Assembly (NCBI RefSeq): GCF_024227715.1
Contig: NZ_CP100452.1
Location: forward strand, 30,506-94,505
From: Halomarina litorea
GTDB lineage: Archaea; Halobacteriota; Halobacteria; Halobacteriales; Haloarculaceae
Length of the DNA stretch: 64,000 nt
Reading direction: 5' to 3'
The notes beneath the pieces were generated by a model. The model had not been told where the DNA came from, searched no databases, and saw only the letters and a list, made by a program, of their open reading frames with translations. Each line of letters opens with the position of its first letter. The stretch's first letter is position 1. This document shows, piece by piece, positions 17,428 through 24,974 of this stretch. Position numbers and translations under genes: made by a program.

Positions 17428-18391
17428 GGACCGCGCGCTCGTCACGGGCGCGACGGGCTTTCTCGGGTCACACCTGTGTGAACGGCTCGCCGCCGACGGC
17501 TGGTCGGTGACGGCGACGAAGCGGGCCAGTTCCGACACGAGCGCCCTCGACGACGTCGACGTCGAGTGGGTCGAGGCCGACACGCTGGACGAACGCGCGG
17601 TACGCGAGGCCGTCTCGGGCCACGACCGGGTGTTCCACCTCGCGGGCATCGGCCTCCAGTCCGCCGACGCGGAGACCGTCGAACGCGTCAATCGGGAGGG
17701 GACGCGGAACCTGCTCGAAGCCGCCCACGAGGAGGGCGTCGACCGCGTCGTCTTCACGAGCACGGCGGGCACCCGCCGGAAGGCGGGCGGCATCGCCACC
17801 GAGGCGGACGTAGCCGACCCCATCGGGGCCTACCAGCGCGGCAAGGCCGCCGCCGAGGACCTGTGCGACGAGTACGGCGAGCGGGGTCTCGACGTCGTCA
17901 CCGTCCACCCCACCTCCATCTTCGGCCCGCGCGACGAGAACTTCACCGGGCGCTTCCTCACGATGGCCAGCGATCCGAAACTCGCCGTCCACCCGCCCGG
18001 GGGGGCGAGTTTCGTCGGCGTCGAGGACGCCGTCTCGGGGACCATCGCCGCCATGGAACGCGGCGGGGCCGGCGAGCACTACCTGCTGGCCGGCGAGAAC
18101 CTGCGCTTCGGCGAGGCGCTCGACGTCATCGCCCGCGAGATAGACGGGCACGCGCCGCTCGCGGAGGTGCCGCCACAGATAATCCGCATGGCCGGACCGG
18201 TCGTCGGGCAGGTCAACGCCCGCCTCGGGACGCGCATGTTCCCGTTCGACGCGGAGATGGCCCGCCTCTCGACGCAGGAACTGTTCTACAGCCCGCGAAA
18301 GGCACAGCGGGAGCTGGGGTACAGCTACCGACCGCTCCGTGAACTCGTCGCTCCGGCGTGGGAGTGGTTCAAAAGCGCCGAAGGTCGGTAG
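17420..18391 (+). CDS. NAD-dependent epimerase/dehydratase (extended SDR)
   Basis: This 323-residue extended SDR protein starts with the nucleotide-binding loop LVTGATGFLGSHLCERL (about 7-23). The catalytic region has FTSTAGT (about 114-120) and the YXXXK pair in IGAYQRGKAAAEDL (about 137-150). HPTSIFGPRDENF follows near 170. It probably epimerises, reduces or dehydrates a nucleotide-activated sugar. The ATG at 17420 lies inside the end of the DUF362 gene, which supports operon expression; a longer frame starting at 17384 would overlap more and lacks coding sense. The product type cannot be specified. Confidence 0.84.
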   Translation: MAEDRALVTGATGFLGSHLCERLAADGWSVTATKRASSDTSALDDVDVEWVEADTLDERAVREAVSGHDRVFHLAGIGLQSADAETVERVNREGTRNLLEAAHEEGVDRVVFTSTAGTRRKAGGIATEADVADPIGAYQRGKAAAEDLCDEYGERGLDVVTVHPTSIFGPRDENFTGRFLTMASDPKLAVHPPGGASFVGVEDAVSGTIAAMERGGAGEHYLLAGENLRFGEALDVIAREIDGHAPLAEVPPQIIRMAGPVVGQVNARLGTRMFPFDAEMARLSTQELFYSPRKAQRELGYSYRPLRELVAPAWEWFKSAEGR

Positions 18392-18472
18392 CCACCTCCT
18401 GGCAAGAGGCGGGTACCCCCTCGCTCGGACGCCACAGCGGAACGCTTCCCGGGCCCGCAGTACGAATTGGTT

Positions 18473-18496
18473 GGCACACGAACTGGCACGCGAACC
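18473..18496. repeat. 12-bp tandem duplication
   Basis: GGCACACGAACT is followed directly by GGCACGCGAACC in the convergent spacer between the epimerase gene and the winged-helix gene. Two units with two differences; role unknown. Confidence 0.4.
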
Positions 18497-18622
18497 GGGG
18501 AAGCTACTCTTTGTTTCATCCATCGGGTATTAAATCTTCGGCCGCCATACGAGGGGGTCCGACCGAGAACCGCCGGCAGACGGCGCGGTGCACACTGCTA
18601 CCGTCCCCGTCGGTCGCCGGGG

Positions 18623-19135
18623 TCAGTTCGCGTTCAGCGAGTCGACGAGGTGCTCGCCGTCTGTCTCTGGGGCCACCTCGGTCCCAGCCCGGCGGTTCAA
18701 CTCGGCCCAGACGGTGAGGAACTCGCTAAAGAGGTTCTCCGGGAGGCGCAACTGGAGGTCGACGACCGGGTCGCCCTCGCCGTCGGACTCGACGACGGTG
18801 AACGTGGGGACGCCGTCGTCGTCGGTTGGCGGGTCGTCCGTCCGGACCTCGATGCCGTCGGGGCCGAGGGACACGTCGATGTGTTCGACGGCGGTAGTGT
18901 ACTCCTTGCCGCCGGAGACGGCCTTCGAGTCGATACGGGTGTGTTCGTCGAGGAGGCCGGCGCTCATCAGTCGGTTGAGTCGGCGGTAGATGGTCGCCTC
19001 GGAGACGCCACAGCGGTCGGCCAGTTCACCGACGCTCCGGGCGTCGACGGCGCAGGCGGACAGAATCGCCCGCGAGACGTCGTCCCCGAGGTGGTCGAGG
19101 ACCGCCGCTCCGGATTCGGTGTGCTCGTCGGTCAT
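18623..19135 (-). CDS. winged helix-turn-helix transcriptional regulator (ArsR-like)
   Basis: This 170-residue protein carries an N-terminal winged helix: LDHLGDDVSRAILSAC (about 13-28), then SVGELADRCGVSEATIYRRL (about 34-53) and a wing with LLDEHTRI. The C-terminal half is acidic, with LPENLFSEFLTVWAELNRR, and probably mediates dimerisation or effector binding. A TATA box with a run of alternating T and A lies 25 nt upstream of the ATG. It is convergent to the sugar operon and may regulate local genes; its target is unknown. Confidence 0.83.
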   Translation of the reverse strand: MTDEHTESGAAVLDHLGDDVSRAILSACAVDARSVGELADRCGVSEATIYRRLNRLMSAGLLDEHTRIDSKAVSGGKEYTTAVEHIDVSLGPDGIEVRTDDPPTDDDGVPTFTVVESDGEGDPVVDLQLRLPENLFSEFLTVWAELNRRAGTEVAPETDGEHLVDSLNAN

Positions 19136-19160
19136 GCTACCGCACCGTGCACCCGGAGGG

Positions 19161-19175
19161 CTTATGTATATATAT
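19161..19175 (-). promoter_or_regulatory. TATA box of the winged-helix gene
   Basis: Minus-strand ATATATATACATAAG ends 25 nt before the ATG at 19135, one of the clearest TATA boxes in the window. Confidence 0.6.
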
Positions 19176-19294
19176 CATTGTGCGACTGTCACGAGCGGTG
19201 ACTGCTTTCGGTAGCCCGCCCCTGAACTCAGGGAGTGAGTGGCGTCCCGTCCACATAAATCACGGGGAGACGTTCGACCGACGGTAGGAATCTC

Positions 19295-21082
19295 CTACCG
19301 GCCGTCTGTGGCCGCCTCGCGCAGGAGTTCCCAGTCGGCGTCGAGTTCGAAGGCGTCGAACCCCGCGTTCTCCGGGTAGGCCGTGAGGACGACGTGGGTG
19401 GCGCGGTCGGTGAGGTACTCGGCCAGTCGGAGGAGGGCGTCGTTGGCGAGGGCGCCGAGGCGGTCGACCAGCAACACGGGCGTCCGGTCGGCCACGTCGA
19501 ACGCCTCGAACCCGGCGAGACAGACCAGCAGACCGAGCAGTTCCACCTCGCTCTCGCTGAGGGCGTCGAGGCTCGCCCGCCGACCGTCGCGGGCCACCAC
19601 GAGGTCGAAGTCGGGCGTGAGCCGTGCGGCCTCGAACCCCACGTCGAAGCGGGCCAGCACCTCAGAGACCGCCGCGTCGAACTCCTCGCGGGCGCGACGG
19701 CGCGTCCGGTCACGCCGCTCCCGGAGGTCGCGTATCTCCTCGCTCAGGGCGTCCCGCCGGGTCTGGAGGCGGTCCCGTCGCTCGGCGGCGGCCTCCGCGC
19801 GGTCGATGTCGGCTTCCACGTCGGCGAGCGTCGACTCGTGGTACTTGATGTCGCTCTCGAGGTCGGTGACGGCGTCCGCTGCCGTCGACACCGTCGCCGC
19901 TATCTCCTCGACTCGGGCGCCGAGCCGGTCGACCTCCTCGCGGGCGCGTTCGAGGCTGTGGATCCGGTCTGTGAGCGTCGACTCGACCTCCTCGACGCGT
20001 TCGGTGAGGTCTCCCACCTCGCGGCGGTGGTCGCGGCGGCGGCGGCGGGCCTCCGCGAGTTCGGTCACCCGGTCGCGGTCGTCGGCGATGGCGGCCTCGA
20101 GAGTCACGACCCGGTCGGCGAGCCCCTCGACGCGCTCTTCGACCGCCGAACGCTCGACGGCCTCCCCGCAGAGCCAGCAGTCGACGCCGTCGTCCGCCAG
20201 TCCGTGGTCGACGCTCGTAAGGAGGTCGACGCGCCCCTCGTCGAGGACCTGCTTGTTCGCGGCGTACACCGACCGGAGCAGTTCCACGTCGCGTTCGCGC
20301 TCCTCGACCCGGTCGCGGGCGGCGGCCAGTTCCGCCTCGACGCCCTCGTCGACCGGCACCTCGCGCTCGCGGAGGGCCGCGAGTTCCTCGCGGAGTTCGT
20401 CGAGGCGGTCGCGGGTCCGGTCGACGGTCGCCGCGAGTCGGTCGCGGCGGTCTGCCACCCGGTCGCGCTCGGCCCGGACCTCGCCGAGTTCGGCGCGGTC
20501 GGCGGCCGACGCGTCGTCGGGGAGGGCCGCGCGCTCCTCGCGGAGGGCGTCGAGGTCCGCGTCGAGCCGCCTGCGGCGCTCGACCAGGTCCGGGAGGCGG
20601 TCCGCGGCGCGGTCGGCCTCGCGCAGTTCGGCGTCGACCCGGTCGCGTTCGGCGCGACGCTCCGCGACCTGCCGGTCGACGTCCTCCAGCGCGAGCGGGC
20701 GGGTCAGCAGCGGTTCGAGGTTCTCGCCGGCGCGGACGGCCCGGCGGACGGGGTTGTCCTCGCCGAGGAACGCGAACAGTTCGGCACAGGCCCGGTCCAC
20801 CTCGTCCGCGAGGAGGGGGTCGCCGGCCAGTTCGACGCCCTCGCCGGTTTCGGGTCGGGAGAGGTCGAGCGTCGTCCTGCCGGTGTGGGTGTCACAGACG
20901 ACGCGCCCCCTGTCGCGGCCGTCCGAGAGCGCCCGTCGGGTGCCGGCGGCCGTCTCGATAGCTCGCAGGAAACTCGTCTTGCCCCGACTGTTCGTCCCGC
21001 GGACGACGGTCACGCCGGGCGGGAGGGTGGCGGCACCCTTCCTGATGCCGCCGATGTTCTCGACGGTCAGTTCGAGGGACAC
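19295..21082 (-). CDS. archaea-specific SMC-related protein with zinc hook (partner of RdfA)
   Basis: This 595-residue ABC-type ATPase has the Rad50/SMC layout. The N-terminal head has a Walker A-like VVRGTNSRGKTSF (about 25-37) that keeps the lysine. Long coiled-coil arms (about 115-270 and 305-480) flank a Rad50-like hook, DCWLCGEAV (about 301). The C-terminal head has the signature region LSESEVELLGLLVCLAGF and Walker B-like PVLLVDRLGALAN, where the usual catalytic Glu is not evident. The GTG at 21082 is the only start that gives the family N-terminus; it overlaps rdfA by 16 bases. It probably acts with RdfA in cell-shape control; the mechanism is unknown. Confidence 0.85.
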   Translation of the reverse strand: MSLELTVENIGGIRKGAATLPPGVTVVRGTNSRGKTSFLRAIETAAGTRRALSDGRDRGRVVCDTHTGRTTLDLSRPETGEGVELAGDPLLADEVDRACAELFAFLGEDNPVRRAVRAGENLEPLLTRPLALEDVDRQVAERRAERDRVDAELREADRAADRLPDLVERRRRLDADLDALREERAALPDDASAADRAELGEVRAERDRVADRRDRLAATVDRTRDRLDELREELAALREREVPVDEGVEAELAAARDRVEERERDVELLRSVYAANKQVLDEGRVDLLTSVDHGLADDGVDCWLCGEAVERSAVEERVEGLADRVVTLEAAIADDRDRVTELAEARRRRRDHRREVGDLTERVEEVESTLTDRIHSLERAREEVDRLGARVEEIAATVSTAADAVTDLESDIKYHESTLADVEADIDRAEAAAERRDRLQTRRDALSEEIRDLRERRDRTRRRAREEFDAAVSEVLARFDVGFEAARLTPDFDLVVARDGRRASLDALSESEVELLGLLVCLAGFEAFDVADRTPVLLVDRLGALANDALLRLAEYLTDRATHVVLTAYPENAGFDAFELDADWELLREAATDGR

Positions 21083-21705
21083 TGCTCTTCCCTCTCTTCG
21101 TGGTGGCGTTTGCAGACGTACCCGCGGGCGAGTGCGTCCCCGATGCGGACGCGCGTGGGGCAGTCGGGACACGACAGGAGGACGTGGATGTCCACGTCCG
21201 ACTCGTCCCCGCCGACGACCTGCCCCTTGTTGGCGAGCGACCGCAGGGCGTCGCTCGCCTTCTCGCGGGCCCGGTCGCGGGCGATGCGGACGCTCTCTCG
21301 CTCCCACTCCGTCGTGGCCGCCGTCTCCTTCTGTGCGCCCAGACAGTCGTTCAGGTGGCGGCGCATCGTGCTCCACGACAGGAACTCCCCGCGGAGCCAG
21401 TCGGGGTCGATGCCCGCCTCGTGGAGCGACACCTCGAGTTCCGCGCGTTCGACGGTGTCGTCGCCGGTCAGCAGGGCGTACTCGTCGTCCAGTCGCCCCG
21501 CGACGGTCTCGCGTCCCCGCTCGTCGTACACCCGGTTCAGGAGTCGCCCGTTCAGCCAGTCGGTCAGCGTCCGGTAACCCGCCGGCCGTCGCCCGTCGCT
21601 CCCGACCCAGCGCGCCCGGAGGTAGTCGTCGACGTCCCCGCCGGGGGCGACTGCGTGCAGGTCGTGGCGGTCGACCAGTCGCTCGATCTTGCAGGTTTCT
21701 CTCAT
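21067..21705 (-). CDS. rdfA: rod-determining factor RdfA family protein
   Basis: This 212-residue protein matches the haloarchaeal RdfA family. The N-terminus has CKIERLVDRHDL, the middle has LTDWLNGRLLNRVYDERG (about 47-64) and SWSTMRRHLNDCLGAQKE (about 118-135), and the C-terminus has a zinc-ribbon-like CPDCPTRV ... CKRHH (about 178-203). RdfA was identified in Haloferax volcanii as needed for rod-shaped cells. Here it precedes and overlaps the SMC-related gene, the usual arrangement. CTTATAG lies 33 nt upstream of the ATG and fits a TATA box. A second paralogue lies at 60291. Confidence 0.85.
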   Translation of the reverse strand: MRETCKIERLVDRHDLHAVAPGGDVDDYLRARWVGSDGRRPAGYRTLTDWLNGRLLNRVYDERGRETVAGRLDDEYALLTGDDTVERAELEVSLHEAGIDPDWLRGEFLSWSTMRRHLNDCLGAQKETAATTEWERESVRIARDRAREKASDALRSLANKGQVVGGDESDVDIHVLLSCPDCPTRVRIGDALARGYVCKRHHEEREEQCPSN

Positions 21706-21874
21706 CGCGTTCGTCGAAGAATGGTAAGATTACATGACTATAAGCGTTTCCGCACTGTGTGTGGCACCGGTCGGTCGGTGGGTGGAGAGACACGTGACAC
21801 ACACTAAGGGTGTGTCACGAGCGGATGTGTGGTGGAGAAGCTTCCCCCGCGTGGGCCGCCCACCGTCTCGCGAC

Positions 21875-23692
21875 TTACTCGACGGTGACGCTCTTCGCGA
21901 GGTTGCGCGGCTTGTCGATGGGCCGTCCGAGCAGGTCCGCGGCGTGGTACGAGACGAGCTGGAGCTGGACGTTCGCGAGGATGCCGCCCACCTCGGGGTG
22001 GCTCTCGGGGATGGTGAGCACGTAGTCGGCGAAGCCCACCTTGTCGGCCTTCGAGGGGGGTGCGACGACGATGACGGGCGCGTCGCGCGCCTGTACCTCC
22101 TTCAGGTTGCCGATGGTCTTCGTCTCGTCCTCGCCCGTCAGCACGCCGAAGACGGGCGTCTCGTCCGTCACGAGCGCGAGCGGGCCGTGTTTCAGTTCGC
22201 TGGCGGCGAACCCCTCGGCGTGTTCGTACGTGATCTCCTTGAACTTCAGCGCCCCCTCCAGCGCGACGGGGTAGGCCGCCCGGCGTCCGATGAAGAAGTA
22301 CGCGTCACACCCGTAGAGCGCCTCTGCGACCTCGCGGGCGGGCGACTCGTCGAGGATGCGCTGGACGTCGCCGGGGAGGTCCGAGAGAGCGTCGAGCAGC
22401 GCGCGGGTGTCGGCACTCGCCACGCCGGTGACGTCCTCGGCGACCCGTTCGGCGACCAGCGACAGCGTGGCGACCTGCGAGGAGAACGTCTTGGTGGCCG
22501 CGACGCCGATCTCGGGACCGGCACGGATGAACAGCGAGTCGTCGCACTCCCGGGTCACCGACGATCCGACGACGTTCGTCACCGCGAGGGTGCGCGCGCC
22601 GCCGTCGCGGGCCCGCCGGACGGCGTTCATCGTGTCGGCGGTCTCGCCGCTCTGGGTGACCGCGACGACGAGGGTGTCCGCGGACATGGGCGGCGGGGAG
22701 TCGGCGTACTCGCCGGCCATGTAGGCGTTGGCCGTGACGCCACGCCCCGAGAGCATCGACGCCGCGTACATCGCCGCGTGGTGGGAGGTGCCCATCGCGA
22801 CGAACTGCACCTGCTCGACGTCCGCGAAGGCGCCGGGAGGGAACTCCTCCAGGGTCACCGTACCGGCGAGCGACTCGACGCGCCCCTGGAGGGTCTGGCG
22901 CAGGGACGCGGGCTGTTCGTGTATCTCCTTCAGCATGTAGTGGGGGTAGCCGGACTTGCCCGCGGCCTCCGGCTCCCAGTCGACCGTCTCGACGGGGCGA
23001 GCCAGCGGGACGCCGGAGCAGTCCGTGACCGTGTAGCCGTCGGGCCGGACGACGACGATGTCGCCGTCCTCGAGATAGACGACCTCGTCGGTGAACTCAC
23101 GGAAGGCGGGGACGTCGCTGGCGAGGAAGTACCGTCCCTCGGCCTGCCCGAGGACGAGCGGCGACCCCTGTCGGGCCGCGTAGACGACCTCCGTCTCGTC
23201 GACGAGACACGCGATGGCGTAGCTCCCCTCGAGGCGGGAGACGGCCGCGCGGAACGCGCTCTCGGGGTTCTCGTGGCGCTCCAGTTCGGCCTCGATGAGG
23301 TGCGGGACGACCTCCGTGTCGGTCTCGCTGTGGAACTCGTGGCCCGTGGCGCTGAGTTCCTCGCGGAGCGTCTCGTAGTTCTCGATGATGCCGTTGTGGA
23401 CGACGGCCACCCGTCCGGTGCAGTCGGTGTGCGGGTGGGCGTTCTCGTCCGTCGGCGGGCCGTGCGTCGACCACCGGGTGTGGCCGATGCCGATGGTGCC
23501 GGTGGGCCGTTCGGTGCCGAGCGCCTCGCGGAGGCGTTCGAGTTCGCCCTCGCGTTTGACGACCCGGAGGCCGCGTCCGTTCTTGACCGCGATGCCGGCC
23601 GAGTCGTACCCCCGGTACTCGAGGTTCGCCAGTCCGGTGAGGAGGCCGCCGACGGCGTCGTCGGTACCGACGTACGCGGTGATGCCGCACAT
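21875..23692 (-). CDS. glmS: glutamine--fructose-6-phosphate aminotransferase (isomerizing)
   Basis: This 605-residue enzyme makes glucosamine 6-phosphate from fructose 6-phosphate and glutamine, the entry to UDP-GlcNAc. The N-terminal class II amidotransferase domain starts MCGITAYVG, with Cys2 as nucleophile after Met removal, and continues with LEYRGYDSAGIA and HTRWSTHGPPTDENAHPH. Two SIS domains follow (about 285-415 and 455-590), with VTQSGETADT and the C-terminal DKPRNLAKSVTVE typical of GlmS. It supplies amino sugars to the surrounding glycan genes. The ATG at 23692 shares its A with the TGA of a 29-codon upstream ORF (TGATG), and GGGGGAGG just before it is a strong ribosome-binding sequence. 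Confidence 0.95.
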   Translation of the reverse strand: MCGITAYVGTDDAVGGLLTGLANLEYRGYDSAGIAVKNGRGLRVVKREGELERLREALGTERPTGTIGIGHTRWSTHGPPTDENAHPHTDCTGRVAVVHNGIIENYETLREELSATGHEFHSETDTEVVPHLIEAELERHENPESAFRAAVSRLEGSYAIACLVDETEVVYAARQGSPLVLGQAEGRYFLASDVPAFREFTDEVVYLEDGDIVVVRPDGYTVTDCSGVPLARPVETVDWEPEAAGKSGYPHYMLKEIHEQPASLRQTLQGRVESLAGTVTLEEFPPGAFADVEQVQFVAMGTSHHAAMYAASMLSGRGVTANAYMAGEYADSPPPMSADTLVVAVTQSGETADTMNAVRRARDGGARTLAVTNVVGSSVTRECDDSLFIRAGPEIGVAATKTFSSQVATLSLVAERVAEDVTGVASADTRALLDALSDLPGDVQRILDESPAREVAEALYGCDAYFFIGRRAAYPVALEGALKFKEITYEHAEGFAASELKHGPLALVTDETPVFGVLTGEDETKTIGNLKEVQARDAPVIVVAPPSKADKVGFADYVLTIPESHPEVGGILANVQLQLVSYHAADLLGRPIDKPRNLAKSVTVE

Positions 23693-23781
23693 CAGTTGCC
23701 TCCCCCGTGCCCGTCACGTGTGCCGTCCGTGGTGTCGTGGGAGTCGACACCCCGTCCAATCGTCGTGTCCCGAGGGAACAT
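23692..23781 (-). other. putative leader ORF of glmS (29 codons)
   Basis: An ATG 32 nt after CTAACAAAG opens a 29-codon frame, Gly- and Asp-rich at its end, whose TGA overlaps the glmS start by one base. It is the longest of the leader ORFs in the island. Confidence 0.42.
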
Positions 23782-23813
23782 GGTCAGTCGGAGGTACAGA
23801 CAGTCTCCTCTGC

Positions 23814-23822
23814 CTTTGTTAG
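23814..23822 (-). promoter_or_regulatory. glmS TATA-like element CTAACAAAG
   Basis: This is identical in nine bases to the element upstream of the GT4 gene at 3594-3602. It lies 32 nt before the leader ORF and 121 nt before glmS. Confidence 0.5.
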
Positions 23823-23935
23823 CGACGTGTTGAATCGGCGATGGGAACTGTCAGTACCTCACTAACCGGCCCTTCGACCGCACGGCTGGTCGGCGGTGAG
23901 AACGGAGACGGCACCGAGAGAGGAAGAGGGGGTGT

Positions 23936-24562
23936 TCAGGACGCGCTCTCGCCCGCCGAGAGACGTGCGCGCAGGGCGAGGAACGAGTCGAACAGGTCGT
24001 AGTCGTCCCCGGTGTGGACCTGGTCGCCGGCGACGAACAGCAGCGCCAGCGTGCTCACCAGCGCCCACCCCAGCGCGGGGACGGCGGCGAGCGGGCCCAG
24101 TCCGAGGACGCCCGCCGGAACGACCACGCCGACTGCGAGTGCGACGGCGAGGCTCCGAGCGGAGACGTCGGTCGTCTCGTCGCTGTCGGGAGTCAGGTAA
24201 GGACCCAGTTCGGCCGCGGCCTCGCGCAGGGCGATGGTGCCGCGGTGTTTGTCGAACTCGACGATACCAGCGTCGTCCATCTTCGGGAGGTGACACTGGT
24301 AGAGGCCAATGTACACGCGCTTGCGCTGGGAGGACGACAGCGCGGCGACCTCGATTTCGTTCTCGAGGGCGGCGATGTGCTCGGCGAGTTCGCCGATGTT
24401 GGCGGAGCCGTCGTGGTTCCAGAGGTACTGGAGGATGTCGCGTCGACGACGGTTCTTCAATATCTCGAAGACCGTATCGAGCGACAGGTCGGCCGACGCG
24501 CCCTGTGGCTCGTCGGACCCCGCCGCTACCGCGTTCGGCGTCTCGATTTCGGATGTGCTCAT
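23936..24562 (-). CDS. DUF7344 winged-helix protein with C-terminal membrane anchor
   Basis: This 208-residue haloarchaeal regulator has a DUF7344 winged helix: LDTVFEILKNRRRRDILQYL (about 29-48), then ANIGELAEHIAALEN (about 54-68) and SSQRKRVYIGLYQCHLPKMDD (about 76-96). After the DNA-binding domain come two adjacent hydrophobic segments (about 136-175), so it is probably membrane-bound. The target genes are unknown; it sits between glmS and an epimerase gene on the same strand. AGGTGGT is placed before the ATG as a possible ribosome-binding site, and a TGTATAACGG box lies about 66 nt upstream, so a leadered transcript is likely. Confidence 0.85.
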   Translation of the reverse strand: MSTSEIETPNAVAAGSDEPQGASADLSLDTVFEILKNRRRRDILQYLWNHDGSANIGELAEHIAALENEIEVAALSSSQRKRVYIGLYQCHLPKMDDAGIVEFDKHRGTIALREAAAELGPYLTPDSDETTDVSARSLAVALAVGVVVPAGVLGLGPLAAVPALGWALVSTLALLFVAGDQVHTGDDYDLFDSFLALRARLSAGESAS

Positions 24563-24752
24563 TGTTTACCACCTGTGGCTGGCCGCACCGTCGGGTCGGA
24601 CGTCGACGGACTCGCGACCCGTCACGGACCGTTATACAGGACGTATCAGCGGGTTACGCGCCGCGATACGGCTGCTCACCAGTGCATCCCCACGATGCTG
24701 CGTCAGCTGTAGCTATGTATATCGTGAATAGCTTAATAAGTAACTGATTTAT

Positions 24753-24793
24753 GCAGAGTTTGCAACCGGCCCCGCGCCGGTTGCAGATTCTGC
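24753..24793 (+). ncRNA. strong imperfect hairpin, possible structured RNA
   Basis: The arms 24753-24770 and 24776-24793 pair over 18 positions around a five-base loop (CCCGC). The only two non-Watson-Crick positions are G-U wobbles on the plus strand; on the minus strand they would be A-C mismatches. A TATA-like TGTATATCG at 24716-24724 could start a plus-strand transcript just before the hairpin. No known RNA family is recognised. Confidence 0.3.
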
Positions 24794-24840
24794 GAAAGAT
24801 ATGCAGTCAGTGCGAGATATGGCAGCGGCTTTCAGGGATA

Positions 24841-24852
24841 TTAACCGGTTAA
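24841..24852. promoter_or_regulatory. perfect 12-bp palindrome TTAACCGGTTAA
   Basis: A perfect dyad in the AT-rich spacer, a size suited to a dimeric regulator; its binding protein is unknown. Confidence 0.35.
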
Positions 24853-24974
24853 AAACCACTGTACAGGGGTCGATAGTCACGGTATCGGAGGTCTATCCCG
24901 GCGGGTCGTGACGCTCAAAGTCACGTTCATGGGTCGGGTAAATTACGAGATACTGCCTCCCGTGGTATGTGGTC

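Larger units (their letters stand above)
24563..24974. other. AT-rich intergenic region with several dyads
   Basis: These 412 bases hold no convincing gene. They are much more AT-rich than their surroundings between about 24715 and 24860. They contain a TGTATATCG box at 24716-24724, an 18-pair hairpin at 24753-24793, repeated GATATGCAG-like words near 24808 and 24835, a 12-bp palindrome at 24841-24852 and an inverted repeat CGTGAC/GTCACG at 24907-24925. The promoter of the DUF7344 gene is at its left end. Confidence 0.5.

Noticed and set aside
19383..21737. 784-codon plus-strand frame opposite the SMC-related gene
   Set aside because: The product is almost only Ser, Arg and Ala, typical of antisense of coiled-coil codons.
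24559..24588. Nine-codon leader ORF before the DUF7344 gene with ATGA overlap
   Set aside because: The spacing to the promoter element (about 40 nt) is longer than in the other cases and the frame is too short to judge.
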